Positions 1 to 11,567 of a DNA stretch of 64,000 bases are shown here, piece by piece (within the stretch, counting starts at the first letter, position 1; the number at the start of each line of letters is the position of its first letter). Source of the stretch: Neoceratodus forsteri (lineage: Eukaryota; Chordata; Ceratodontiformes; Ceratodontidae); NCBI GenBank assembly GCA_016271365.2, contig CM057459.1, positions 825,317,001-825,381,000 on the forward strand, in the 5' to 3' direction. The notes below the pieces were generated by a model. That model saw only the letters and a list, made by a program, of their open reading frames with translations. It was not told the origin of the DNA and did not search any database. The position numbers and the translations under genes are program-made.

Positions 1-1500
1 ATTTCAGCTACAGCAGCATTAAGTTCACGTGATACTGCATGATTGGGTGGGTACTTCAGGTTATGGGCAAAAACTCTCTGCAACGTGGGCTGACTTACAC
101 ATTTTGCACGGGGTGTGACAAATGGCTCTGCTCTGCAAATGGCCAGGGGTGGGGTGTGGACATGTGATGAAGAGGGCTGCACAGGTGACAAATCCACAAA
201 TTAAGTTATTTCCCCCATTTTATGTACAGGGGTTGATGTACCACTTGCACTAGACATACTGCATTGACAACCACCACAACTGCTACTCTGACCACCACTT
301 GACGAGATTTCAAAATCAATATCCTCCCCCTCATCATGCCTGTAGTAATCCTCTGCTGTTATTGCATCACTACTAGAGACATCTTACTTGGTCTTAAACT
401 CATGGAAGGGAATGACATGCTCAATAAGGTTGAAGACGAGGATGAATGCCCCACTATGTCATTAGCTGCAATGTGGTGCCAGGTCCACAGTGCCATGTGC
501 CTGTTCTTAAGATGTGTATGCTGGCCTCCCATGCCCAGATGACTCCCCTTTTTAGCTCGACTCACATATGCGTGGCAAAGCTGGCAGATTGCAACTGACT
601 CATCATTTGCATCTTGGACAAAAAATCCCAAACAAGTGATTGTGATGCCCTACTTTTAACATGTCCCTGATGCTGCTTATTGGACTCCAGTTTTTTAACC
701 CCTGAAATGGGGGGGGGGTTGCATGATTTTTCAGGCTGGACACACTTGGACTCCAACTGACAACCATGAGTACCTACAATTATTACTGGGTCATGGTCAT
801 CATCATTATCATCATCAACTGGAACCGCTAAATCACAACTTTTTTGAGGGGGGGGGATTTAACGCCAACAGACCCTGACACAGCCACCTTAACTTTCTTT
901 TCTCTGGTTCCCAACAGGGGTCACTGACATCATCATCATCAAATTCATCAACATCATCCGCATCCACATTTTCTGCTTGGTTGCTGTCTTGTAGATTACA
1001 TGTTGCGACCACAGCAACAACATTATCATCATCATCATCATCGCCCGATATGTTTGCACCACACTTTGAAACATTGAATGGCAAAGGCATGACCTCAACC
1101 GTGGTGGAAGAAATGTGACATTGTAAGTTAGCGTCACCATGATCAGAACCATGTTCTACTACCATGGGGATGCTAATGGGGGGTATGACATCATCCTCAC
1201 TGTCAGTCACAGCTTTAGACTCAGCTATATTTTTGAAAAGGTTAACTGGTCTGAAGTGGAACTTGAGGCAGCAGTACTCATGCCAGCAGAAAATGCACTA
1301 ACATCACCAGCTGGGACATCATCTTCTCCAACTATGAGTGAAGCTATAGATTGCGCTGTAAAAAAAAACATTGATGGAGAAATCCCTTTACTCACATCAG
1401 CTATGCACTTCTGCATACTACCACACCCACAGACAAACTTGCCACTGGCAGCAGTGCCATGGCTGGAAACAGCTTTGCTTACACGTCTCTTTGCAGGCAT
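1..1500 (-). pseudogene. hAT-type transposase with BED zinc finger, N-terminal part (runs off left edge)
   Basis: The likely start is the ATG at 1498-1500 (protein begins MPAKRRVSK). It is followed by a Ser/Ala- and Asp-rich segment, including an Asp run from a GAT-type repeat near 1021-1042. A BED-type finger follows at 359-631: a VW/FF start, C-x2-C (CQLC), an SRAKKG stretch, then H-x4-H (HLKNRH). Further downstream is an acidic Ser-rich linker. From about 92 to 2 comes a QPTLQRVFAHNL ... NAAVAEM segment, which matches the conserved region after the BED finger in hAT/ZBED transposases. BED fingers bind transposon ends, and hAT transposases catalyse cut-and-paste transposition. At least three frame changes and several stops break the frame, so this is a dead copy. 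The catalytic RNase-H core would lie left of the window. A domesticated ZBED gene is possible but unlikely given the breaks. Confidence 0.75.
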
Positions 1501-2119
1501 TTTGGGGTCTCAAAAAGAAAACTGTAAATAAATTTAGATTTCAGAAATTTCAGTCTGGCCCCGGTGGATATGAAGCCAAGAAAAACAACAGATGTGGCTT
1601 GCAGATGGAGACTGGGCACTAAACAGATGCAAAGGCACAGATAGATTAAGATTGCACTGCGCAATGAAGAAGAGATACAGACGCAAAGTCACAGCAACAC
1701 CTCACCCACTGCTGCTCATAAGTCACAATCCAATATGGAAAAGAATACTTTTTGCTGGTTGAGGTGGGGGGGTGGTACACTACAGCAACAGTCCAAAACC
1801 AAGATACCACAATCCACAAAGCAGTAAAAAAATCATGCAGATGCAGTGGATAGCAGGTTCACACTGCTGCAATTACTCTGTGGCACAATAAAAGGTATCT
1901 GTGGTTTGATGGCACGCATCGCACACACACTCACATACACACTACAAGTAATGCATGGCAAATTGAAAACTTCAGTAATATAACCAAATATTTTCAACAA
2001 ACTGAAATTATGTACTGCTGCACCACAAAAATCAGCATCAAAATGTCAAGAATTACTGAAAATATTATTGTGTATACATTAACACAGTTATACAACAAAA
2101 ATATAACCCAAACACCCCA
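1501..2119. other. Unassigned AT-rich interval
   Basis: This lies upstream of the hAT frame and probably includes its 5' untranslated part and terminal inverted repeat, but I could not identify the terminus. No coding frame longer than about 60 codons fits a known family here. Confidence 0.3.
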
Positions 2120-3158
2120 CTACCTCAGTTTTCAGATTTTTTCAAATTTCTCACATGCTGTTAAAATACTTTAGTAATGAACCGTGGCATAGCCCTTTCA
2201 GTGCATCAGTCCTCCCCTTTCTCAGTTCAGCACCTGACAACCACTTAATCTTTTACTATTACCAATCTTTACAGTCTTATTTAGTTGACAAAGATGGTCC
2301 ACGGCATTATTGGTGGGACCAGGCTCTTCCAGCTTGTTCCCCTTCTAGGAACTGGCCTACTATCCGGAAACACTTATAAGCACAGATAAAATGGGACCGT
2401 TACCATTTTATGCAATTTAAGATCATTCATAATCTTTGTTATACTCCTGCCAAATTGCATAGAATGGGCCGATTACCCACAGATATGTGTTCTAAATGTG
2501 GCCTGCGACCCTGTTGCATATTTTGTGGTCATGTGAAATGGTGACCCCTTTTTGGACTTCAAACCAAACCTGTCTTGAACTCTTGTTGGGTCTATCTGAT
2601 AAATTCTCTCCTGACATATGTATCGTGGGTAACTACACAGAGTGATTGGCAACCAAAGGTCACACATCACTTTGATCTCTGCTTGTGCGAAGAAGTTTAT
2701 TCTTTGGCACTGGCTAGATCAGAGCATTCCATGTTACTTAGAATGGTATAAAGAAATAATGTTTGCATTACAAGCTGAGTGCCTAATAGCAAGTATGTCT
2801 AACAAATTGCCTAAATATAACCGTATCTGGGAACCTTTGTATACTCTGTTAACAGTTAACTAGATAATTCATACTACCTGTAATTCCTTATGATAATTTA
2901 TTGCACCTATGTTCAGTAATTAGATGTGTTTTTTCTTTTGGGTACCTCCTGTGGCAGGGGAGGGAAGGGGTGAGGGGGGAAGGGGGAGGAGGGTTACTTT
3001 TTGGATTAACCAAAAATAATTGTTCTTTGCTTAAATTATTTCCTTTTCTTGAACCTCTGTATCATCAAATAAGGTTTGATCTGGTTCTTTCATTTGTTTG
3101 TACTGCTGAGGTCTTTGGACTTAATAAAGTGTACTCAATATGAAAAAAAATATATATA
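2120..3158 (+). mobile_element. L1/Tx1-type LINE, 5'-truncated 3' end (ORF2 C-terminus, 3' UTR, tail)
   Basis: Fragments of the ORF2 C-terminus are readable in shifting frames. A Tyr-rich segment ends in WWDQALPACSPSRNWPTIRK near 2260-2375. The KLHRMGRLPTDMCSKCG segment near 2452-2500 is typical of the Cys region in L1/Tx1 proteins. A later stretch (AKKFILWHWLDQSIPCYLEW) lies at 2685-2750. Stops and frame changes show decay. The 3' UTR holds a long G-rich tract, an AATAAA-like signal near 3122, and ends in an A-rich tail (3142-3152). Only the last kilobase survives, as expected from 5' truncation during target-primed reverse transcription. The left boundary is approximate. Assignment to L1 rather than CR1/L2 rests on the Cys-region wording and the poly-A tail. 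Confidence 0.65.
2952..2993 (+). other. G-rich polypurine tract in LINE 3' UTR (G-quadruplex potential)
   Basis: Five or more runs of three to six G are separated by one to four purines or T within 42 bases, directly after the ORF2 stop region. Mammalian L1 3' UTRs carry a comparable G-rich polypurine tract. Folding as a quadruplex is inference. Confidence 0.55.
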
Positions 3159-4290
3159 ACCAAAACACAAAGACTGACTTTTTCTCCCAGTTAATCTACC
3201 TGCACCATACAGATACGCCCCTCACCCAAAGCACACTTCAAGTATATGTCAGTACACAGACTGACTGTTCGAAATTAACATTCAAAAGCCACACACAAAC
3301 AATAAACACGATGATATGCGCTCAGGAGGGTTTCCTACAATCGATGTACTATGTTTTGAGCAAAAAAAAAAATGGTTCAAAAAATATTTTTTTAACAGCT
3401 TTTAAAGGGTTTGAATCGCAGAGCTCTGACAGCAAACTGTCTCCAGCGGTAACCCATGAAGTGGGCTCATGAGGAAGGGCGCCGTCCCTTATGGCAACAC
3501 CTTCCTCGCATAATTCACTCATGGTGCCTGACAGGTAGGGTGACCGGATGAGGGGGTGGGTGAACTAGGTGACAGGATGTCGCTATATGTACACGAGTGG
3601 GGGGGTGGAATCGAGCACGGTGAGCATGGGCTTGGGGGGGTGGAGAGGCTGTAGGGGATGGCACTGCAGTTGTCGGTTGAGCTGCGATGTGGCGTCGGGG
3701 ATTGGGCAATGGCTGGGATGGCTGAGGTACTGGGTTCGGGTCCGGGCACTGGTGCGATTTTTATTGCGCCCGGCCCGAACCTTTTCATTTTTACTACTTT
3801 CACCCCCCCCCGACATGCACCCTCCTGGAGTTGAGAATCCTTTAGTAGTGGGGTGCAGGGCACCCTTGTACTGGTGTGCCAGGGTTGTCAGAGTGCTGAA
3901 AATGTGTTCGCCACTCTGACTGAGCGATAACAGCGATCTCCTTCAGGGATTCACCGTTATCACATAGACCCATCTCCAGCTACCACTACACACTCACTAC
4001 ATAGAACTGAAGCTGTGCAGAACAATCTAGAGCCCATCTGACATGCAATCCCATTAATCACTTCAAAATTTGCTTTGGCGGTCAATAACAAGGTGAAGTG
4101 ATGCAAAGTACATTGATTTCAATGTACTTCACATTAAAATTGGCACAGAAGTGATTGGGGGAAGGCAGAGTAATGTGAAGTGTGTTAAAATCAATGACTT
4201 TGCATTCCTCATTATGACGCGAAGTACTCTGCTTCGTGTTGAGGAATACTTCGTGGAGTTCCCAGTACTACGCAAATTGCTTTGCAGAGC
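3159..4290. other. Unassigned interval with G-rich block
   Basis: Open frames on both strands at 3515-3919 are low-complexity readings of G-rich or C-rich DNA with no family resemblance. A short foldback sits at the right end (4100-4212). I see no gene. Confidence 0.3.
4100..4212. repeat. Foldback palindrome containing a perfect inner inverted repeat
   Basis: The arms at about 4100-4133 and 4179-4212 are imperfect inverted copies. Inside the left arm, 11 bases at 4106-4116 are perfectly inverted at 4119-4129 around a 2-base spacer. It resembles the core of a small MITE; termini are not resolved. Confidence 0.45.
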
Positions 4291-6665
4291 AAATTTTGGC
4301 CACTTCAGCCACCTCAAGTCTCTGCTGACCTCTTGCCCTGTTTTTGGGTTAGGGACCATGCTTGGAAGACCCACAAACCTACCAGCCTTCCCACAGACTT
4401 CCAGAAATATAGATTGCTTTAAAATGCATGTACCAGGGCAATCAGAATTGCTAAGGCAGAATATTTCAAGGACATCTTCCTAACATAAACTGCCCCTCTA
4501 AGTTCTGGAAGCAGGTCAAATGCCTATTCCACCCCCTCCCAGCCCCTCACACCTGAGATCAAAATTGGCAACAGCACATTTTCAGACCCTCAGTCTATAG
4601 CTACAGAGTTTAATTCCTTCTTCACCTCCTGAGCATTGTCCCTGCTGTCCTCTCTCCCCTCAGCCTTTGCTAACCACGCCCTCCTCACTTACCCCCAATC
4701 TGCCTCCTCTCCCCACTCCTTCTCCTTTAGCCCCTTAACCCCGAGGAATTCCTTAATGATTTTATTACACTCAGCCCCTCCAAGAGTAAGTGCCCCATCT
4801 GGACTGGATGCCAAAATGCTCTACCTATTTGCCCCTGCTATCGCCTCACCTCTCTCTTAAATCTTTTGTTCTCCCTCACTTTTGTTCCTGCCAAGAGGAA
4901 ACATGCTACCATTGTCTCCCTTCCTAAAGGAGGTGACCTCTCCTCCCCTGGAAACTACCGCCCTATTTATCTCCTCCACATTCTCCTTAAACTGGAGGAA
5001 TGTCTAGTACTATCTCAGCTTTCCTCCTTCCTTGGCTCCATTTCCTTTTTCACTCTGTATCAGTCAGGTTTTAGGAGATCCCATTCTATCATTACCTTCC
5101 TGCTTAGGATCACTGACTCCATCAAACCAGGGATGAATCAGGGCCACATCACCTCTGCCATCTGCATTGACCTCATCAAGGCTTTCTATATTGTGTCACA
5201 TCCCCTCCTCCTAACAGATCTCTCCAACGCAGTGTTATCCAATGAGGCTGCCAGCTAGTTCCACCCCTACTAAACACTTAGGTCTCAATCTGTCCAGATT
5301 GGCAACCCCCCCCCACTTCTTATAACCAATGGTGTGCCCGGAAGCTCTGTCCTTGGTTCCTTGCTGTTTACTGTCTTCCTAAATGGTCTGACCTCTGACT
5401 ACCCCCATAACTATGTCCATATGTATGCAGACAACACCACCTTGTATGTGATCTGACCCCTCCATAAGCAATGTGGTGACCAGACTCCAGCATGACTTTG
5501 AAAATTTTCAGCTCTGGTTTTGCTCAAAGCAACTTTTATTGAATGCTAAGAAAACAGTCTCCATTACCTTCAGCACAAGGCAGAGACTATCTCAGCTCCC
5601 CTCACTTCCTTCCTTCCACATCCTGGATGGGAGAATGTTCAAGGACTGCTCCTCCTTTAGATACCTTGGGGTCTGGCTTGACCAGCACCTCAATTTTTCT
5701 GTACACATAGAGGTCATACACAAGAAACAGCACCCCAAACTGGGTGCTCACTGTGCTATTGTACAGAAAATGATTCTTCTCATCTTTGACTATGGGGATG
5801 TGTTTTACAGTGCCGCTCCTGCCTCCTCCTTAACCAGACTGTACACACTCTTCCCTACTGTAGTTTCACTCTTGACTGTCCTCCCCCTCCATGCATACAC
5901 CAATGTACCCTCTGCCAATCTCTATCCCTCCCCTACTTAGAGGACAGGTGGTGTACCCACTGTGCCAGCTTCATGGCTAAATTCTGGTCCCAGTCCCTGC
6001 CTTCCTATGGCTCCTCCTCCCTCTCTACCCTTCCCCCTCCTTCTTATTCACTCAGAAACTCTGACCATCTCACCTTATCTGTCTCCTGTCAGACCTCCTC
6101 AGCAGGTCATACTGCCTTTTCCTATAGGTTTCCAAATCTTTGGAACTCACTCCCACATGCCATTCATTTTGTCCCTTCCCCTCAGATATGCAATTCCATC
6201 ATTAAAAACCATTTTCACACCCCTGCACCTGTTTCTAACCCCCTGCCACCTCCGCTACCATATGATCTCACTCTCGCCTGTCACTCTTTAGTCCTGCGCA
6301 TTATACCTTGGTTGGTTGTCACTGGGTGATTAGCTGCTGTAGTCCTGTAAATAACTGTAAAATATATTCTGCACACTAATTGTTTAAATATGTAATTTCC
6401 TTTATGTAATTCTGCTGCATGATTGCTTTTATTGTGCAGTGTACCTGTGTAACTCTTTCCCTTAATCGCTCACTGATTTTCAGTTTGTATTATTAACTGC
6501 AAATACAGTATATTTGTACTTGTCTGTGCTCTCTCTATCTGTTCCCCCTGTACTTGTCTGTACTCTCTCTATTTGTTCCCCTTCCCCTGAAGACACATTT
6601 GGAAATGAGCACTTGCTGCTCAGTATGCTCTTCCTGGTAAAACTTTCAATAAATAAATAAATACA
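4290..6665 (+). mobile_element. L2-like LINE, 5'-truncated, RT region to 3' tail
   Basis: A degraded ORF2 is readable in several frames: a linker with AKAEYFKD (near 4458), then RT motifs GNYRPIYLL (about 4950), QSGFRRSHS (about 5068), a degraded IDLIKAFYIVSHP (about 5170), PGSSVLGSLLF (about 5338), and the catalytic box read as YADN at 5424-5435 in place of YADD. A YLGVWLDQHLNFS segment follows at 5660. The C-terminal FPNLWNSLPHAIH motif lies near 6128-6160. The 3' UTR contains a duplicated segment with a spacing of about 40 bases (6515-6585) and ends in (ATAA)n at about 6649-6666. Reverse transcription by target priming is the family role. Frameshifts, stops and the lost second catalytic Asp make it dead. 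Confidence 0.75.
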
Positions 6666-6666
6666 T

Positions 6667-7500
6667 AAATCAGCTTCTGACCCATCCCATGAACTGAGCC
6701 CCCACCCCAAGGTCCTCCAGCTTCCTGACCAGTCTTCTATGAGGCACCAAATTGAAGGCCTTGCTGAAGTCCAGATACAGGACATGAGCCACCTGGCCCT
6801 TGTCCACTATCCCAGTGACCCAATCAAAAAAGTCAATCAGGTTAGTTTGACAGGACCTCCCTGACACAAACCTATGTTGCCTCTCATCCTGGAGCCCATT
6901 TTCCTACAGATAGCAGATCAGTCTCTCTTTCAGGATGGTTTCCATCAGCTTGCCTACTATTGAAGTCAGGCTGACTGGTCAATAGTTCCCTAATTCATCC
7001 TTCAGTCTACTTTTATGAAGAGTCATCGCATGCACTGTTCTCCAGTCCTGGGACATGTTTCCAGACTCCAGAGAGGTATTGAACAGGTTTGCCATGTGAC
7101 CTTCCAGAACCTCTGCTAGTTTTCTAAGAACTCTCGGGTGCATGCCATCTGAACCCCGTGATTAGTCCTCCTTTTGGGCCCTTAGGCCCTTGAATACCCT
7201 GTCAGCTTGCTTTACACCATCTGTGACTCCCCTCTCCCCATCCCAATCTCCCTACTCCATTGTGGTACTGGTCTCATATCTTCTTTTTCTTCAGAACCCT
7301 CTGCCCAACCCCTTTCTTTTTTAGCCTGACGATATTGTACTTTATGTTTCTTTTCTCCATTATATGCTGGAAAATGGCCTTGTCACCTGCATTTACCCCC
7401 TAGCTAGGCTAAGTCTCTCTCGTGACCTTTGCCTCCCTTACCATCCTGCTCACCTCTCTTGAGTTAGCAGCAAAATCCACCCTATCCTCCTCCTTATAAG
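6667..7500 (-). mobile_element. CR1-clade LINE fragment, RT N-terminal half
   Basis: On the minus strand an RT segment reads GRSCQTNLIDFFDWVT and then YLDFSKAFNLVPHRRL (6670-6867). Before it lies the fingers region with VGKLMETILKER-like wording (about 6920-6990), and before that an ORF2 linker with a degraded LRKLAEVLEG helix (7090-7180). It abuts the (ATAA)n tail of the L2-like LINE at its left end, so both RT C-terminus and 3' UTR are missing. Stops occur throughout. Either this is an insertion target cut by the L2 copy, or an internal CR1 piece. Confidence 0.7.
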
Positions 7501-8150
7501 TGTAACACCTCCCTTCTGGAGTGTACAGTATCTGTACACCGTAGGGTTTAAGTGTAAATTTCTCTCAGCGTTCACAGAGTTAACCAGAGTTAACCCCTCT
7601 GCCACACAGCAGGACCTGCTGTGGGTTGCAAGGTCTCTTCGGGTGCATGGGGGTATATATTGGGAGTTTTTTTGACAGTAAGAGAGGCCCTGGAGAATGC
7701 AAGAGAGTTTGCAGGGGGAAGTAAGAAAATCAGGACAGGCAGGGTGTTTATCATTCTTGGCCCTGGGCTGAAGCTGTGGAGTCCAGAGTCAATGTGGAGA
7801 ACCCAGGAGTTCCAGGGTACTGGATTATGCTTTTGGCTGGTCCAGTCAAGACAGAGAGTTTCCCCAGAGAAAAAGAGAAAAAGCTGGGAGGAGAGCATGT
7901 CAGGGCTGGGCAGGGGCAATTGCCACTTTTGGCCCAAGGCTGCAAGTTAATGACAGCAAGAGAAGTGAGAGCTGACAAAGCCTTGAGGTGGCAGAGCAGT
8001 CCTTCAACTCCATGCCTGACTGTGGAGACAGAGAGCTGCTGAAGGAAAAGGAGCCTGCCAGCAGGTCCGTGTGGCAATCAAGGTCTTGGCAAACCATTTC
8101 AGGTGTACAGCTTAAGAGGATACAGTCAGGAAAGACTTCAACCACCAAAT
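7500..8150. other. Unassigned segment, possibly part of an LTR or old LINE 3' UTR
   Basis: The segment starts with TGTAACACC at 7501 and contains a TATATA box at 7653-7658, features seen in some vertebrate LTRs. I find no matching terminal end, primer-binding site or second copy, so the LTR reading is weak. Several 80-115 codon frames overlap on both strands and none resembles a protein family. Confidence 0.2.
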
Positions 8151-8270
8151 GCTTGCCTCCATAGATAATTTTTCAAGGCCTGTTTAAATCCCTCCATGGT
8201 CAGGCACTACTGTAACCAATGAGATAGAGAATTCCAGAGGGTAGGAGCCGCAAACATAAATGCCCGGGCC
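8150..8270 (-). mobile_element. L2-like LINE C-terminal scrap
   Basis: On the minus strand the text reads AFMFAAPTLWNSL and then FKQALKNYLWRQ. This is the W-N-S-L plus FK...LK pattern that ends L2-clade ORF2 proteins. Only about 40 codons survive, and no 3' UTR can be attached with certainty. Confidence 0.4.
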
Positions 8271-8642
8271 CCAGAACATTTTAAACACACCCTCAGGATC
8301 TCTAGCAACCCCTCATCAGCTGAACCCTCCCCTCACTCTCTTCACCTCTTACTCTCTTCCCTTCCCCCTCCTCCTACTTTTTTTCCCTCTGTGCTCCCTA
8401 ACCTCTTCACACCTCTTTCACTATCCCCATATTACCACCCTCTAAACTCATTTTTTTTTTATATTTTTTGTAACTACATGTTTGCTGATTATTGTCTCCT
8501 GTCTTGCTCATACTGTTGTCTTTTTGTCTTACTGTACTTGAAATGTTAACTGACGTGGAATCTTTGTAAAAAGTTCCCTGGCTCAAAGGTATCTTTCATC
8601 CTAGAAATACATACATACACACATATACATAAATAAATAAAC
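8271..8642 (+). mobile_element. L2-like LINE 3' UTR and tail
   Basis: The last 100 bases (a segment with TTTGTAAAAAGTTCCCTGG followed by CTCAAAGGTATC) match the minus-strand 3' end of the LINE at 9121-12575, so both belong to one family. The body is C/T-rich and the tail is (ATACATAC)/(ATAA)-type at about 8608-8642. Nothing of the ORF is clear. Confidence 0.6.
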
Positions 8643-8880
8643 ATTCATCTCCATTCTGATCCTTTCAAGGTGTTATTTCAGAACTTCTCCCATCCTTCCA
8701 ATGTCAGCCCTCAGAAAGACTAAGACCCTCGTCTTGGTCCTGACCAGTGTCTTGGTCCTGACCATCCCTCTTCCCATGTCCAGGTGGAACCACACAGTGT
8801 GGTGGTTACATCTTGCAAGCAGCACATTCACCTTCATATCCTGAACATGTGCATGGTTGGACAAGACCAGATACAGGACA
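8643..8880 (-). mobile_element. CR1 copy A, left (3'-ward) segment: end of the endonuclease domain
   Basis: On the minus strand this reads LYLVLSNHAHVQDMKVNVLL then HHTVWFHLDMG. This corresponds to the last APE-endonuclease blocks (the S/N-D/H-H motif) of CR1 ORF2. It continues the reading of the segment that ends at 12946, the two being separated by elements B and C. A 19-base direct repeat (about 8730-8768) lies inside it. Confidence 0.65.
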
Positions 8881-9120
8881 GCGCTCTAACTAATGGGCTC
8901 CATGACCCTGAGGCCCCACCTGGAGTACTTTGTCCAGTTCTGGAGTCCCCATCTCTGGAAAGACATTGATTGGGTAGAGGCAGTATAGAGAATCGCTATC
9001 AAAGTGGTGCATGGCCTGCACCAAAAGCACTTCAATGAAAGACTCAGGGAGTTAAATATGTACTCTTTAGAGGAAAGGAGGGAAAGGGGATATATGATAG
9101 AAAAATGTAAATACATCAGT
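8881..9120 (+). mobile_element. CR1 copy B, left segment (ORF2 C-terminal coding)
   Basis: On the plus strand, HLEYCVQFW-type wording appears as PHLEYFVQFWSPHLWKDIDW (about 8917-8976). QRIAIKVVHGLHQKHFNERL and a YSLEERRE segment follow. This is the C-terminal part of CR1 ORF2 after the RT. It breaks off at 9120 in the words KYIS and resumes at 12585. Confidence 0.75.
9112..9120. repeat. Left 9-bp target-site duplication of the L2-like insertion
   Basis: The 9 bases TACATCAGT here recur at 12576-12584, exactly flanking the LINE. The interrupted CR1 text reads on across the two copies. Confidence 0.8.
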
Positions 9121-9500
9121 TTATTGTTTATTGTTTATTGTAAAATCTAGGAATTAATACCTTTGAGCCAAGGCTCTTTTACAAAGGTTCTGCGTCAAAA
9201 ACATTTACAGACAGACAGAGGTACAGGGTTGCACAAATAGCTAAAAATATTGATATAACTGTACAGCAGATAATAACTTAAGCACTATCACCAGTATCGA
9301 AAACAAATGAGGAGGGAAAGATATGAAAGGGAGGTAATTGGCAGTGTAGGAATTACCAGTGGAGAAAAGAGAAACAAAAAAAAAAAAGGGGTGGAGGGTG
9401 AGGAGGACAGGAGCAGACCTTAGTAGGGGATGAAGACCCATTACTAGGCCATTGTCAGTAGTAGGGCAGGGAGGAGGAGGAGTGAGAATAGATTATGAGA

Positions 9501-11567
9501 TTAGTAGATACAGTCACAGGAGTTTGAGGTGGCTAGGTGATAGAATAGTCTGGATTTAAAAACACCTAACGAGCAAGAGGCAGCAATAGAGGTGCTGAGG
9601 GTGTTTAGCCAGTTGGGGACATGATAGGCAAAAGATCGTTGACCATGTGTGGTCCGACAGTGGGGGACCTGCAGCAGCTGGGTTTCTGATCTTCTTGTGG
9701 ATCGTACACTTGGGTTCTGACATAGCAGGCCTTGTATGCAGGGAGGGGTGAGGCCCATGATGGATTTCTTGGCCATTAGGCAGGTGAGAAACTTGAACCG
9801 GTTTGATAGCTGTAACCACCCAGTTTCAGCATAGAGATCACAGGTATGAGTAAGTCGATGAGCACCAGTAAGCAGCCGACATGCCTTGTTTAGGGAGGTT
9901 GTGACCCGTTTCAATGTGCTTGAAGGGGCAGACCCATAAATAACTAAACCATAGTCGATGACTGAGATGATTGAGGATTGAATAGCTAGCTTCAGTGCTG
10001 GATGGGTGAAAAGTTGTCTGTTACGGTAGAGTATTCCAAGCCGCTGATTAATAGTTTTGGAAATACCATCAATATGTGAAGAAAAGACAAGGCCTTGATC
10101 AAATGTGACTCCAAGATATTTAAAGATAGCCACTTGTTCAAGAGCAATTCCCAGGGAGGTGTTGATAGTAAGTGGTGCTTGTTTGTTTTTGTTCTATGGA
10201 CTAGCTAAGAGCATAGATTTTGTTTTTTGTGGTTTAGGACTAGCTTAGGTCCAACAAACCACTCTCAACACTGGTAAACGCCTGTTGTAGGCTGTATGTA
10301 AGCAGTTAGGTCTCTGTGTGAGGACAGAATCACAGCATCATCAGCATAGAGTATGATTTTTTCCGGGCAGGATTTAGGGAGGGAGTTTAGAAAGAGGCTG
10401 AAAAGTAGTGGGCCTAGAATTGATCCTTGTGGAACTCCTGACAGGACAGGTTTAGGGTCTTAGAGGATTCCAGATATTTTTACCACCTGGGTGCGTTGGG
10501 CAAGGTAGCTTTTTATCCAGGCACCAGAGCCTAAAGAGAGCCCAAACGTATGTAGTTGATTGACTAGTAGGCCATGGTGGACAGTGTCAAATGCCTTTGT
10601 TAGATCAATAAACACAGTTCCGGTGAGGAGTCCTTTATCCATGGCCTTGTGGATTACTTCTGAGAATTCGAGCAGAGCAGTGGTGGTGCTATGCCTTTGT
10701 CTGAATCCATGTTGCTGGTCACAAAGAATGTTATATTTCTCCAGGTAGTCTGTAAGCTGGTCAGCTACCATACGTTCAAGGGCCTTTGATAACGGGGGTA
10801 GTATTGAAATTGGTCTATAGTTGCCAGGCAGAGACTTATCCCACTTTTGTGCACTGGGGTGATTATGGCAGCCTTCCATATTCCAGGGAATTTGCTAGAA
10901 CAGAGGGAGAGATTGAATATTCTGGTGAGGGGAGTAGAACTACATCCAGGGTAAGGGATAGAATTTTAAGGTCAAGAGAGTCACTGCTAGCCCTTGTATT
11001 AGATATAGCCTTCTTTACGTATTTGTAAACTTGTGTTCTACTATTTTTAGATGGAAAGGTGGAGTGTTTGGGGGGCAGTGGGGGATGTAGAGATAGGGGT
11101 CTGCAGGCGAAGAAATCAGATGCGAGGACTCCGCGGAGGTCGGTAAAGGTCTCATTTAAGGAGTTTGCTATGATCATAGGGTCAAGGGTGGTAGTGCCTG
11201 CCACATTCATTGCGGTAGGAGAGGATTTGGACTGCTTACCCGTGATATTTCTTAGATTGTCCCAGAAAGGTTTTCCTTTACCCCAGGTGTTAGAAAGAGC
11301 AGTTTTGAAGTAGTTGCTCTTGACTCGTCGGGTTTCTTTGGTGCAGAAGTTTCGGGCCTGTTTATATTTTAGGATGTCGGCCGGAGAGCCAGAGTCTCTT
11401 GCTATAGCCCATAGGTGGTCCCTTCCTTTGTGTAGTGCCATTAGCTTAGCAGTGAGCCATGGAGTTGAGAGTGCTTTCACTTTGTGCTTTTTAATAGGAG
11501 CGTATAAGTCACAGGCAGCATTGAAGGTGTAGATAAAGTAGTTTAGAGCTTCATCGACGTCTTGCAT
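9501..11567 (-). pseudogene. L2-like ORF2 linker, reverse transcriptase and C-terminal domain
   Basis: Three open stretches follow one another in different frames. The first (10863-11567) is a 234-codon linker with STPWLTAKLMALHK and ANSLNETF. The second (10460-10879) is an RT fingers/palm part with GNYRPISILPPLSKALERM, QHGFRQRHST, FIDLTKAFDTVHH and WIKSYL. A gap region follows with GVPQGSILGPLLF and the intact catalytic YADD at 10337-10348. The third (9501-10133) is a 210-codon C-terminal part with YLGVTFD, VIDYGLVIYGSAP, CRLLTGAHRLTH and FAYHVPNWLNTL. Motif content is complete for RT, so only frameshifts and a few stops inactivate it. This is the best preserved LINE RT in the window apart from the frame breaks. 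Confidence 0.8.

Noticed and set aside
3515..3919. Four overlapping 64-116 codon frames on both strands
   Set aside because: They are complementary readings of one G-rich block, are low-complexity and show no domain.
7501..8150. A solo LTR starting TGTAACACC with a TATATA box
   Set aside because: No matching 3' end, primer-binding site, second copy or flanking duplication could be found; kept only as unassigned.
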